Made by a program: the position numbers and the translations under genes
Notes under the pieces: generated by a model
Seen by the model: only the letters and a program-made list of their open reading frames with translations
Told to the model about the DNA's origin: nothing
Databases searched by the model: none
Shown: positions 55,601 through 63,434 of the stretch, piece after piece
Layout of the letters: every line of letters starts with the position of its first letter
Numbering within the stretch: position 1 is the stretch's first letter
DNA from: Phorcus lineatus
Taxonomy: Eukaryota; Mollusca; Gastropoda; Trochida; Trochidae
Direction of reading: 5' to 3'
DNA: 64,000 nucleotides
NCBI GenBank assembly: GCA_921293015.1
Contig: OV121083.1
Span: 28,822,908 to 28,886,907 of the forward strand

Positions 55601-58600
55601 ATATAAAATAAATATACAGCAAGTGCCGCAAAATTGCGACTTTTCTTTATTCTCTGTGTATTTACCATTTTCTCGCACTTTATATCACATAAACTTCTCG
55701 GGACATTTTGAAATTTCATATATCAAAATATAGAGAAAAGGATGATCTATATTTCCACATACAATTTGTATGTAAACGAAAATCAGTAAAGACCCGACGA
55801 GCATCGCGCAAACAGGCAATTTCTCTATTCATGTCTTGGTAACCGAGAAGGGATTTTTTCAACTGCTTTTTACAGTTCCTATCTATTTAACGGCAGAGTG
55901 CATTATCAACATTTTTATATCACAATAAAGAGAAAAGGATCGTCTTCAATTCTATATAAAATTTGCAAATTACAATGAAACAATAAAGAAGCGGTAAGTG
56001 ATGTCGCAATTATCAAAATCTGTTCTCAAATACCTGAGGGGACAATCTTTGCAAACTATATATATTCCAAACCAAGCGGTACATATTTATCATTTTCATA
56101 TCAACGTAAAGAGGAAATAAATACCTTCATTTTCATGTGTAATTTGCCCATATTTGCATCAAAATAAAACGTGTGGAAATTATGCGACAAATGTCGCGGT
56201 AAGGCGATTATCAAAGACTTTATTCACTAGCTTTACCCACGTTTCGTTGGTAATAACTTCTAAATACACAGCAAAAGATTATTATGATTTATTTATCCGT
56301 AAAGAAGAACAAATTGCCTTCAATTCCATATATAATTTGCATGTATACAAAGCGAATAACTTGAATTATAAAATTGGAAATAAAGACAATTTCTGTTAAG
56401 TGTGAGTGTATTTTTCAGCGGGGATACCCCGCCTGCACGCGCTGAGCGCGTGCGTTTGCCCGGGGCTACTAGCATAGTAATATTACTGTGGGGGTCAGAA
56501 CGTTATCGGGGTTTATCACTACCCTGCTTTCGTTATTTATATCTTTCGTTTAGGATGGCGTATCGTAATGAAATTTATCGTAAAATATAAAGCAATAAAT
56601 TAGCTTCATTTCCGTATATAATTTGTCTATGTGCACTCAGTGATTAAATGATTTTATAGAGTTTGAAATATAGACAATTTTTGAATAATCGTAAAATTCG
56701 TTCTAGACATATTTTTGTAATAATTTTTATATCGATGTCAAGAGGAACTATTCGCCTTTAGTTTCGTTTTGATTTCGCGCATGCGCTCTCACAATTTTAG
56801 AGTAACGGCGCTCGAATTAAAAACAAGTTTACTTCGGTTATAGAAACCGTTCTAGGGGTGATATAAATTTCATTCAAAGTGCCAGGTAAGTATCATCCAT
56901 TTTTAATACGGTATTCGCCGACTAGTTTTGTAGACAACGATATTTACATCCGTATTTCGCCACGTAAACAAACCATATATTGGCAAAACGGTCGCGACTC
57001 GCGGCACTGGAAAATTCAGCCACTGGTGCTAATTACGCATTAACGGTAGCGAGGCGAGTGCTTGAAAATTCAGCCACGGGGGCAAAACTGGTCAAAATAA
57101 TATTCAGCAACTTGAGGGTTAATATATTCCAATTTATGTTAAAATGCATCCTAAATGATGAAAAATATCCCTGTTTTCAATCTAAAAGAAATGATGCTTA
57201 TCTATCTAAAAGGAAAAATAGAGCTATTGTGTCTGAAGCTCATCAGTCTTTAATTATATATTAAAGTTATCTCACATATACAAAAAAGTCATGGTAATAA
57301 TATGCAAAGAATCATTATCAAACAAAAAATTACAAACATAAGCAGGTGTGTGTCTACACAAGATTTCAGCATTGAACTTCAAGTGTTTTCCCTTTATTCA
57401 AAGAAGCAAAGTAAAGCTTTTAGGGAGTAGCCTTTATGAGTCATACATTTTGACTCAATGCCACAAACACTCCCAGAGGTGCAAGGGACCTTCATCCAAA
57501 TATTTTTCTTTGTGGATGCAGCAGGAAATCCTTACGCCTCATTCATGAAGAGAATTCTAAACAACATTAAGAAGTATAATGCAAACTATTTGAAGCATTT
57601 TACTGGGTTATTCAATATCTAAATAGATATCTAATCGGTCATTACTGTCGGGTAACTACAACACTGCAATTGTCAATGATCTAAGAGTGAGATTAACTAC
57701 CAGATAATGCTTGATGACAAGACACATGCACACTTGGTTTGATTTGTTATTAAATCAAAACCTTCACATAGGCCGCGTCTGGTTGAACACTTGTTAGCAT
57801 AGACCTTGCATCCTTTATCAATATATATGTCCTAGAGCCAACACTTGCTAGCATACACCTTGCATCCTTTATCAAGTCAATACTTGTTAATATATGTGCC
57901 TTACATCTTTTATCAATATGTATATGTCCTAGAGCCAACACTTGTTAATATATACCTTACATCTTTTATCAATATGTGTATGTCCTAGAGCCAACACTTG
58001 TTAATATATACCTTACATCTTTTATCAATATGTGTATGTCCTAGAGCCAACACTTGTTAACATACACTCAGCATCCCTTATCAATATGTATATGTCCTAG
58101 AGACAACACTTTGCATCCTTTATCAAATGTATGTCCTAGAGCCAGCACTTGTTAACATATACCTTACATCCTCAATCAAAATGTATGTCCTAGAGCCAAC
58201 ACTTTGCATCCTTTATCAATATTTATGTCTTAGAGCCAACAATTTGCATCCCTTATCAAATGTATGTCCTAAAGCCAACACTTGTTGATATACATCTTGC
58301 ATCCTTTTTCAAAATGTATGTCCTAGAGCCAACACTTGTTTACATATACCTTACATCCTCAATCAAAATGTATGTCCTAGAGCCAACACTTTGCATCCTT
58401 TATCAATATTTGTCCTAGAGCCAACAATTTGCATCCTTTATCAATATTTATGTCCTAGAGCCAACACTTGTTAATATACATCTTGCATCCTTTATCAAAT
58501 GTATGTCCTAGAGCCAACACTTGTTAACCCTTAAGATGCGGGTCCCCGAATATTCCGGGATGAAATTAGCTTTGCCCGCAAGTCCCCTTAGCGGGATGCG

Positions 58601-61371
58601 AGTAGCACACTCTATTTTTCTCACGCTAACTAATTATGACCGCGGGTCTCGGTAGCGGAGCCCGGAAATTTATTGCCTAGCAGTAGTCTCAGTTCGACGC
58701 TTGTATTTTCGTTCCGACTGTCGCTAAGCAACAGTGTTTTGTTTCGTTGGTGTTCTAAATAATGCGCGAACATGCTCCGAAAGTTATGAGAGTATTGATA
58801 ATGTTTATCGTACCGAAAATAAGTGTTAAAATCACTCAATTTTTCCCCACTCCCCGCCGCACGTGCTAATAGCCTGTGGGCACTTTCTACCCTCTCGCAC
58901 GAGCTTACCGACCCGCCCATGCTATCGTTTACTGAGACGCGTGCATTTTGAGCCTATGCACGCCTTCCTATCGCACGCCCTTTGTTCTGAACCATTGGGC
59001 GGATTTCAATATAGGTGGGATCATTTGAAAGTGAAAAAAATTGTCTTCAATTCGATGTAAAATACATATGTGCGCCTCGTGAAATAAAGATGCAGCATGT
59101 GCCGCAAAAAAGGTGATTTTTATATATTTTTAGTTTTACACTGTTTTGTCACACCAATTTTCTCATGATGTGCTCAATGTATTTTGACATTTTTTATATC
59201 ACAAGATAGAGAAAAAGATTGTCTTTCCTTCCATGTAAAATTTGTACATGCGCAAAAATAAATAAAGACACAGCAAGCGCCGCACAAAAAGCTAATATTT
59301 CTATTTAAATCATGTAAACTGAACCGCGATTTTGACATGTGCCTTTCTTTCGCTCATATCTTCTCAACAGCTAGGCGTATATTGAAATTGATTACCTCGT
59401 GATGAAGAAGGAATAGTTGTCTTCGATTTGATATAAAACAATTATATACACTATATAGAATAAAGATACAGCAAGTTCCGCAAAATTGTGACTTTTGTTT
59501 ATTATTTACGTTTTTACCATTTTCTCGCACTTTATATCACATAAACTTCTCGGTAAATTTTGAAATTTCATATATCAAAATATAGAGAAAAGGATAATCT
59601 TTATTGCAATATAAAATTGGTATGTACAAGAAAATCAGAAAGGACCCGGCGAGCATCGCACAAACAGGCAATTTCTCTATTCATATTTTGTTTACCGAGA
59701 AGCGATTTTTTTTCAACTGCTTTTTACACTTCCTATCCATTTAACGGCAGAGCGCATTATCAACATTTTTATATCACAATAAAGAGAAAAGGATCGTCTT
59801 CAATTCTATATAAAATTTGCAAATTACAATTAGACAATAAAGGAGCGGTTAGTGATGTCGCAATTATCAAAATCTGTTCTCAAATACCTGAGGGTACCAT
59901 CTTTGCAAACTTTATATATTCCAAACCAAGTGGTACATATTTATTATTTTCATATCATCGTAAAGAAGAAATAAATACCTTTATTTTCATGTGTAATTTG
60001 CCCATATTTGCATCAAAATAAAACGTGTGGAAATTATGCGACAAATGTTGCGGTAAGGCGATTATCAAAAACTTTATTACTAGCTATACCCACGTTTCGT
60101 TGGTAATAACTTCTAATTACAGTGCAAAAGATTGTTATGATTTATTTCTTCATAAAGAAGAATAAATTGCCTTCAATTCCATATATAATTTGCATGTATA
60201 AAAAGCGAATAACATGATTGATAAAGTTGGAAATAAAGACAATTTATATTGTGTGTGAGTGTATGTTTCAGCGGGGATACCCCGCCTGCACGCGCTGAGC
60301 GCGTGCGTTTGCCCGGGGCTATTAGCTTAGTAATATTACTGTGAGGGTCAGAACGTTATCGGGATTTATCACTACCCTGTTTTCGTAATTTATATCTTTC
60401 GTTTAGGATGGCGTATCATAATAAAATTTATTGTGAAATATAGAGCAAGAAATTAGCTTCAATTCCGTATATAATTTGCATATGTGCACTCAGTGATTAA
60501 ATGATTTTATAATGTTTGAAATGAAGACAATTTTTAAAGTTTTGTAAAATTCGTTCTAGACATATTTTTAAAATATTTTTTATATCGATGTGAAGAGGAA
60601 CTATTCATCTTTAGTTTTGTTTTGATTTCGCGCATGCGCTCTTAGAATTTATTGAGTTATGGCGCCCGAATTGAAAACAAGTTTACTTCGGTTGTAGAAA
60701 CCGTTCCAGGGGTGATAGAAATTTCATTCAAAGTGTCAAGTAAGTATCATCCATTTGTTACACGGGATTCGCCGACTAGCTTTGTATAAAACGACGATAA
60801 CGTCCGTATTCCGCCATGTAAACACGCCATATGTTGTTAAAACGGTCTCATCTGGCGGCGCTGGAAAATTCGGCCACAGGGGCTAATTGCGTTATTACCG
60901 TAGCGAGGCAAGTGCTGGAAAATTCAGCCACGGGGGCAAAACTGGTCAAAATAATATTCAGCAACGGAAGGGTTAATATACATCTTGCATCCTTTATCAA
61001 AATGTATGTCCTAGAGTCAACACTTGTTAACATATAGCTTACATCCTCTATCAAAATGTATGTCCTAGAGCCAACACTTGTTAACATATACCTTACATCC
61101 TCTATCAATATGTATGTCCTAGAGCCAACACTTTTTAACGTTCACTTTGCATCCTTTATTAATATGTGTGTCCAAGAGCATACACTTGTTAACATGCACC
61201 TTGCATCCTTTAAGTAAGAGATTTTGTCACTTAAAGAAAAAATGTGTAAGGAGAGAGAGAAAGCAAACATTTGATGGTTGTAGTGAGCCTGAGTAACGCT
61301 TGTGTTTTACCTTGCTGGTCCTCAAACTCTATCTTCTCTGCTTCATGATCTCCTAAGAAGGCTTCAATGTC
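28504..61371 (-). CDS. RAVER1: RAVER, ribonucleoprotein PTB-binding protein (13 exons, N terminus missing)
   Basis: Exons on the minus strand: 61371-61311, 54553-54332, 53473-53217, 46307-46125, 45744-45630, 43828-43748, 32410-32286, 31799-31746, 30531-29806, 29501-29463, 29354-29277, 29079-28960 and 28662-28504. All phases agree, giving 2,220 nt and 739 residues seen. RRM1 (partial) and RRM2 (RNP2 LICVAHL, RNP1 SKGYGFVEY) come from exons 1-3; RRM3 (RNP2 LLLSNL, RNP1-like SLGYGIIEF) spans exons 3-4. Two matches to the PTB-binding pattern [SG][IL]LGxxP follow: GLLGPAP across exons 6/7 and SLLGEPP at about residues 550-556. A basic stretch FRKRPKP and the conserved tail [18 protein letters not shown] complete the RAVER signature. 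Vertebrate RAVERs are nuclear/cytoplasmic co-repressors that help PTB regulate splicing and also bind vinculin/actinin. Whether this is one-to-one with RAVER1 or ancestral to RAVER1/2 is not decided; the first exon (basic region, start of RRM1) should lie beyond 61.4 kb and was not found. Confidence 0.93.
28960..29079 (-). CDS. RAVER1: RAVER exon 12
   Basis: 120 bp, phase 0 at both ends. Encodes a Ser/Gly/Pro-rich segment ([20 protein letters not shown]). Bounded by gttgcag and GTGTGT. Confidence 0.85.
29277..29354 (-). CDS. RAVER1: RAVER exon 11
   Basis: 78 bp, phase 0 at both ends, between tttttcag and GTAAGT. Encodes [18 protein letters not shown], an Asn/Ser-rich linker. Confidence 0.82.
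29463..29501 (-). CDS. RAVER1: RAVER micro-exon 10
   Basis: 39 bp, phase 0 at both ends, between tattttcag and GTAAGC. Encodes [14 protein letters not shown] natural candidate for alternative inclusion. Confidence 0.8.
29528..29695 (+). mobile_element. SINE fragment in RAVER intron 9
   Basis: Starts GGTGAGGTGAGGTGATATGG, then GTTTAACGCCGC, and contains ATGCATTGCGGTGAAACCTGC. Same family as the pieces at 4600-5352 and 63020-63226. The tRNA-like head is missing. Confidence 0.7.
29806..30531 (-). CDS. RAVER1: RAVER exon 9 (large, PTB-binding motif)
   Basis: 726 bp, phase 0 at both ends. Opens [18 protein letters not shown] Ser run ([17 protein letters not shown]) lies at exon residues 37-51, a long Gln/Asn/Leu-rich helix-like segment at 59-90, the basic FRKRPKP at 133-139 and the PTB-binding match SLLGEPP at 184-190. 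The last residues are DDSGYG before GTAGGC. Mostly predicted disordered by composition. Confidence 0.9.
31040..31640. mobile_element. Four ~125-bp repeats with GACGGACAGACC end (pearl-like element)
   Basis: Units contain AAATC(T/C)AT(A/T)..ATTA, TCCTCATCA, CACAAGATTT and AAGATGAAAATAGG, followed by GGCATGGTCCCTGT. The array ends in AGACGGACAGACCGATG and a TCCAGTTGGCC/GACCAGATGAGCTAA segment that resembles the 3' end of bivalve pearl elements. Non-coding. Confidence 0.5.
31746..31799 (-). CDS. RAVER1: RAVER exon 8
   Basis: 54 bp, phase 0 at both ends, between tttatag and GTAAAT. Encodes [18 protein letters not shown]. Confidence 0.8.
31800..32285. other. RAVER intron 7: no feature seen
   Basis: AT-rich sequence without recognisable repeats. 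Confidence 0.5.
32286..32410 (-). CDS. RAVER1: RAVER exon 7
   Basis: 125 bp, entering with two bases and leaving in phase 0. Joined to exon 6 it begins with the PTB-binding match GLLGPAP, then [16 protein letters not shown], and ends [11 protein letters not shown] before GTACAC. The acceptor is gcctgacag. Confidence 0.88.
32735..32962. mobile_element. Degenerate pearl-like core repeats
   Basis: Two ~120-bp units with AAGTTTCAATGAGCTAGACC and TGGTTTTTGAGTTCTG. They resemble the cores at 42 kb and 1.5 kb in block order only. No ends found. Confidence 0.4.
33340..35160. repeat. 43-bp satellite born inside F1 copy 3 (~29 copies, split by a MITE)
   Basis: Unit CGCACATAGGGCTGTTTGCT, TAAACGCCTTCACTCACAC and CGTA. 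In F1 copy 4 the corresponding single-copy sequence at 55075-55115 reads GCGCACGTTATTGTTTGCTC, AGGCGTGCGCACTCACAAC, so the satellite unit is an amplified internal segment of the transposon. The array is interrupted at 34054-34618. Confidence 0.88.
34054..34618. mobile_element. MITE (557 bp) inserted in the 43-bp satellite
   Basis: Termini AGTCATAGTCTCATTTTTG and, reversed, AGTCATTGTCTCATTTTTG, flanked by TTAA at 34054-34057 and 34615-34618. The repeat unit TTTGCTTAAACACC supplies the exact empty site, so the insertion added only the element plus TTAA. No coding capacity. Confidence 0.88.
35216..36695 (-). pseudogene. Non-LTR retrotransposon 3' fragment (RT C terminus, zinc-binding motif)
   Basis: Minus-strand pieces include [20 protein letters not shown] and, downstream, [20 protein letters not shown], a CxxC...H/C pattern of the zf-RVT region after the reverse transcriptase. 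Family and frame are interrupted; the catalytic RT core is missing. It replaces part of the F1 element. Confidence 0.7.
36990..38420 (-). pseudogene. Degenerate mariner transposon, interrupted
   Basis: Read on the minus strand: [17 protein letters not shown] at about 38400-38330, a [11 protein letters not shown] block near 38110, [15 protein letters not shown] near 38030, then after an insertion (37370-37870) [12 protein letters not shown] at about 37280 and [12 protein letters not shown] near 37210. The second catalytic Asp (family HDNAPVH) appears as Gly. Multiple stops and frameshifts make it a fossil. Same lineage as the 5.5-kb fragment. Confidence 0.82.
38590..38715 (+). mobile_element. 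F1 fragment, plus orientation
   Basis: GAAGTTTGAAATACAGACAA to TTCAGTTTCGTGTG matches 56667-56770 in the complete copy. It may be the displaced right part of copy 3 beyond the mariner relic. Confidence 0.6.
38790..40465 (-). mobile_element. F1 element copy, inverted and truncated
   Basis: Reverse complement of F1 from the CGAAAGTTTTATAGATATTGG region through the ~185-bp monomers and the GC hairpin (at about 39060-39075) to GTTTGAAATATAGACAA. With 38590-38715 it forms an inverted repeat arm. The junction at 40465 runs straight into a pearl-like element. Confidence 0.7.
40604..41959 (-). mobile_element. Tc1-like transposon (1,356 bp)
   Basis: Terminal inverted repeats of about 30 bp: left CAGTGACGTGCCAAAAGTAT, right (reversed) CAGTGCCATGCCAAAAGTAT, both continuing TGCAACAAAC. 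Flanked by TA at 40602-40603 and 41960-41961. The repeat unit of the host element gives the empty site (GAAGC-TA-GCATGTATAG). Encodes one transposase on the minus strand. The near-perfect ends point to a recent insertion. Confidence 0.93.
40722..41751 (-). pseudogene. Tc1 transposase, DD34E triad present, one frame disruption
   Basis: The N-terminal part ([20 protein letters not shown], with [19 protein letters not shown]) is a paired-type HTH. A change of frame near 41595-41610 (just after LKKFTHVES) leads into [16 protein letters not shown]. The DDE domain follows: TDET, then QDDNAPVH and [10 protein letters not shown], with 34 residues between the second Asp and the Glu, the classic Tc1 spacing. 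The span is 1,030 nt, one more than a multiple of 3, consistent with a single-base indel. End ITKY. Apart from this break it looks intact (about 342 residues). Confidence 0.9.
43748..43828 (-). CDS. RAVER1: RAVER exon 6
   Basis: 81 bp between gtttcag and GTCAGT, entering with two bases and leaving with one. In the phase set by exons 5 and 7 it encodes [20 protein letters not shown] and then MSRNTKP, aligned with the helical segment preceding GILGDSP in vertebrate RAVER1. Confidence 0.85.
43829..44224. other. RAVER intron 5, 3' part: no feature seen
   Basis: Non-coding. Nothing recognisable before the 43-bp array. Confidence 0.45.
44225..45625. repeat. 43-bp minisatellite abutting the RAVER exon-5 donor (~32 copies)
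   Basis: Unit AGTAAAGTAAATGTAGCAGA, CTTGACAGATCTATGTGAG and TGTG, with ACACAAAGGAG variants. On the RAVER sense strand the last unit begins TACTTTACTCC only 5 nt inside the intron (donor GTCAGTACTTTAC). A SINE-like piece (GAGCGAGTGAGTTATTG, TTTAACGCCGC) at 45294-45350 interrupts it. Confidence 0.9.
45630..45744 (-). CDS. RAVER1: RAVER exon 5
   Basis: 115 bp, phase 0 start and one base over at the end. Encodes [20 protein letters not shown] to ALTTQFPQ, the Leu-rich segment after RRM3. Acceptor ttgtttcag, donor GTCAGT. Confidence 0.88.
46125..46307 (-). CDS. RAVER1: RAVER exon 4 (most of RRM3)
   Basis: 183 bp, phase 0 at both ends. Encodes [20 protein letters not shown] through [16 protein letters not shown] to [14 protein letters not shown] is the RNP1 position. 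Donor GTGAGA. Confidence 0.92.
46808..48642 (+). mobile_element. Pearl/Helentron-like element, copy 2 (complete ends, nested MITE)
   Basis: Same left end as 1501 (AAACTAGAAATATGTGCATG) and the same core. It ends in a hairpin: ATTATGTCTCCCGC, loop, GAGGGGGACATAAT at 48605-48641. A MITE splits it at 46984-47942, and 28 bp at 48291-48318 match the neighbouring 56-bp satellite in inverted orientation. Confidence 0.68.
46984..47942. mobile_element. MITE-like insertion (~955 bp) in copy 2
   Basis: Ends AAGGCCGGCATCC and (reversed) AAGGCCGGGATCC, flanked by TA (46984-46985, 47941-47942), or equally by TTAA with ends AGGCCGG. The uninterrupted sequence exists in copy 1 at about 1672-1685 (CAAGTTAAATGGTG), proving insertion. 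No transposase recognised; a 63-codon frame at 47227 has no family signal. Confidence 0.85.
48945..50905. repeat. 56-bp minisatellite in RAVER intron 3 (~35 copies)
   Basis: Unit CTTGTCTCTTTCTCCTCTTG, TAATGTTGGTCCCTCCAGAC and AACTAGAGGATCAAGG. Subvariants (GGTTC/GGATC; ACTAG/ACTCG/ACAAG) alternate. Pyrimidine-rich on the plus strand, hence purine-rich on the RAVER sense strand. Confidence 0.95.
51225..52757 (+). mobile_element. F1 element, 5'-truncated copy
   Basis: Homologous from AAGGAGGGAATAATTGTCTT (compare 55548) to the right-terminal GGCAAAATTGGTCAAAATGA and TATTCAGCAAC, lacking only the last CTTGAGGG-TTAA. Contains the ~185-bp monomers, a decayed GC hairpin at 52092-52110 and AGTAATATTACT. 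Confidence 0.75.
52758..53216. other. RAVER intron 3, 5' part: no feature seen
   Basis: Non-coding AT-rich sequence next to the exon-3 donor. Confidence 0.45.
53217..53473 (-). CDS. RAVER1: RAVER exon 3 (RRM2 second half, RRM3 start)
   Basis: 257 bp, entering with two bases, leaving in phase 0. Encodes [10 protein letters not shown] (RNP1 of RRM2), [19 protein letters not shown] (RNP2 of RRM3) and ends TSPVYCQ before GTACCT. Confidence 0.92.
53474..54331. other. RAVER intron 2: no feature seen
   Basis: Unique non-coding sequence; no transposon ends or tandem repeats recognised. Confidence 0.45.
54332..54553 (-). CDS. RAVER1: RAVER exon 2 (RRM1 end, RRM2 start)
   Basis: 222 bp, two bases in, one base out. 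Encodes [17 protein letters not shown] (RRM1), then [18 protein letters not shown] (RNP2 of RRM2) and ends MRTQRT. Acceptor gttggcag, donor GTCAGT. Confidence 0.92.
54696..57122 (+). mobile_element. F1 TTAA element, copy 4 (complete, 2,419 bp)
   Basis: TTAA at 54696-54699 and 57119-57122 flank an element beginning CCCTCAAGCCGCGG and ending CAGCAACTTGAGGG; the CCCTCAAG/CTTGAGGG ends are perfect inverted repeats. CCC-type ends plus TTAA fit piggyBac-like elements. No transposase. The interior is built of about nine degenerate ~185-bp monomers, recognised by a GTCTTCAATTC-like block at 55199, 55370, 55568, 55940 and so on, usually followed by ATAAA(T/G)A(T/C)ACAGCAAG. A GC-rich perfect hairpin (GCACGCGC TGA GCGCGTGC) lies at 56435-56453, with AGTAATATTACT downstream at 56477-56488. 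Confidence 0.85.
57123..57785. other. RAVER intron 1: no feature seen
   Basis: AT-rich unique sequence between F1 copy 4 and the next array. Confidence 0.45.
57786..61215. repeat. ~55-bp satellite in RAVER intron 1, split by F1 copy 5
   Basis: Unit TATCAATATGTATGTCCTAG, AGCCAACACTTGTTAATAT and ACCTTACATCCTTT, with shorter variants lacking TTGTTAACATACACC. It occupies 57786-58527 and continues at 60973-61215 on the other side of the inserted F1 element. Confidence 0.9.
58524..60976 (+). mobile_element. F1 TTAA element, copy 5 (complete, 2,445 bp)
   Basis: TTAA at 58524-58527 and 60973-60976; ends CCCTTAAGATGCGGG and CAGCAACGGAAGGG (only CCCTT shared as inverted repeat). Same internal order as copy 4: left GC-rich 0.5 kb, ~185-bp monomers, GC hairpin at 60289-60307, AGTAATATTACT at 60330-60341, right end with GCCACGGGGGCAAAACTGG. 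The target is a unit of the satellite (CACTTG-TTAA-TATAC), which gives an exact empty site. A 153-codon frame at 59560-60021 matches no transposase by eye. Confidence 0.88.
61311..61371 (-). CDS. RAVER1: RAVER exon 1 of this window (RRM1 middle)
   Basis: 61 bp, phase 0 in, one base out. Encodes [20 protein letters not shown], corresponding to the first helix and second strand of RRM1. Flanked by ctttcag and GTAAAA. At least one upstream exon with the start codon must exist. Confidence 0.88.
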
Positions 61372-63019
61372 CTGAAAGTGCAACACATAAAATATCTTGA
61401 ACTTGGTTAAACCTCTCACCTTTAGCCATCAATGATCATAAGCATTTTTAGTCAGTTTGTTTCCATGATATGCCAAACATTAATGAAACGAGCTATAAAG
61501 TGAACGTAACTCACTAATAGTCTAATACACCCGGCCTGACCAACTAAAATCTTTGAAACTTCCCATAACTTTTACATCCCTTAACTTAAACTACTAACAG
61601 GTGTCTGTAATCTCTTTCATTGGATCAGTTTAAAATTCTTTTCAAAACAAAGTTTCAAACACTGAAATTTACAACAAATAAGAAAGAAATCACAATATCA
61701 AGAGTTACATACAAATGCAACTCTTTGTCAGACAAATTCTGACCTTAAGAAATGACTAAGTACAAAGCATGAAATCTGTAAAATATTACAAATTTGGCAC
61801 TTGCCCTCCTAATAGGGCAAAAGACATTTGCAAAATTTGAAAAGAATTGGATAAATAGTTTTCCTGCAATCGGCTGGACAAAAAATGTCTTTGTTAGGAT
61901 AGACTGACAGAATCATAGGTGTTACTATATATACTTTGACCTTCTATCTTGGCTATGATAAAAAAATACAGCAATTTGTTACTCAATAGTTCATTATACA
62001 AAATGAAGTAACACATTATTAAATAAAATACAATGAATTGTTGTAAAACATAAAACAATAATCTTCTCGTCAAGGTTTACCTACACCAAACTTAAGCATC
62101 CAAGTGCTCATCCTTCATATTGCTTTTAGGGGAAAAAAGACTTTAGAAATTGACCCACTCTCACAAAGTGCAGTGAATTTGAACCTTAAACAAACTTGTA
62201 AAAGCAAACGACAGCAAAATTGTACCCAAAATGGAAGGTGAACTTATAGTCACTTTTTAATAATTGATATATGGTTCTTAAATTTTACAATGTTTGACAA
62301 TGATGTTTTCATTCCATACATTAGTTAAAAGTGGATGAAAACAATGTATCTAGAAATAAATATTTGACAAAATGAGACAAAATAAAGCCTGCTGGTTTAC
62401 AATGATAAGCATGTTACGCTAATGTGTTCTAGATGAACCAAACATGACATATTCCAAAGTATATACATCTTTATTCCGCAAATAATCACCATTATATACT
62501 AAATGCATTGTAACACTTCTAAATAAGAAATATTTTTGCAAACTTGTGACAATAAACAATAGTATGAAATATGGGTACATGTTTCAAATTGTCTAGAAGG
62601 TAGAGAGTGTCTATGGTTAATTCAGTTTGGGCAAGTTTCTTCCTGTTACTTGCCCTGTGACAAGTGGCTTTTTAAAAAGAATTTGACCCCCTGTAATATC
62701 ATACATTCTTGACTTTATCTTGATACAATGACAAACCATTCATTACTAGAATTATTGCCATTGCATGTCTTTAAAATTTCAAATAAAAGATGCTATATCT
62801 TAAAAAATAGCAATTCTGTATGCTGATTCATGTCAATGTTCACTAACTGTACAATGGCAAAACGACATTGCAACAAGCAAAATACTGCTGATGGCACTAA
62901 CTTATTCATGGTCTTATTCATGGTGACCTCATTAGTAATCAAAATTGTAGCAACTGGAAAGTTTTGTAAAGTGCCTGTGAATGAAATGTTAACTTTGATT
63001 GATAAAACACAACTCTAGC
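61372..63019. other. RAVER upstream intron: no feature seen
   Basis: AT-rich sequence. I looked on the minus strand for the RAVER N terminus (basic NRRK motif and RNP2 of RRM1) and did not find it. Confidence 0.45.
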
Positions 63020-63226
63020 AGTAATTTTTGACGACATAGAGCCATGCAATTTGCATGCAGTAAGGTTTGGGTGCAATGCTACACTGAATGTCAGTGCAGT
63101 ACCACACATGGTTCGCTGGTTCCAGCCGATGCATGTAGGTTTCACCACAATACATAGCCAAAATAGATATGAGTGAAATACTCTTGAAGTGGCATTTAAC
63201 CCCAAATCACCTCACCTCACATTCAA
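63020..63226 (-). mobile_element. SINE fragment, minus orientation
   Basis: Reverse strand starts GTGAGGTGAGGTGATTTGG and contains GTGGTGAAACCTACATGCA, GGCTGGAACCAGCGAACC and AGTGTAGCATTGCACCCAAA, shared with the SINE at 4600-5352. The tRNA-like head is not seen. Confidence 0.7.
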
Positions 63227-63434
63227 AATAAGAAAGATTACAGAGTGAATAATCTAAAAAAGGATAAAAATGTGCGGGAGTTGTCGAACTAATTCAAGTG
63301 TTATCAGCATTATAATATTGTTGCTGTCTGCAAATCAAACTGTTTTAGACTGATTTTGTATTGAAAAATAAAGCAGATGTTTTCAATGAATAAATTCAAA
63401 ATCCTTCCAGTTTCATGTTAATCAAACACAGATC

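Noticed and set aside
59560-60021. 153-codon frame in F1 copy 5 as a possible transposase
   Set aside because: No DDE-like or other motif; the frame is not open in copy 4 and the region consists of ~185-bp non-coding monomers.
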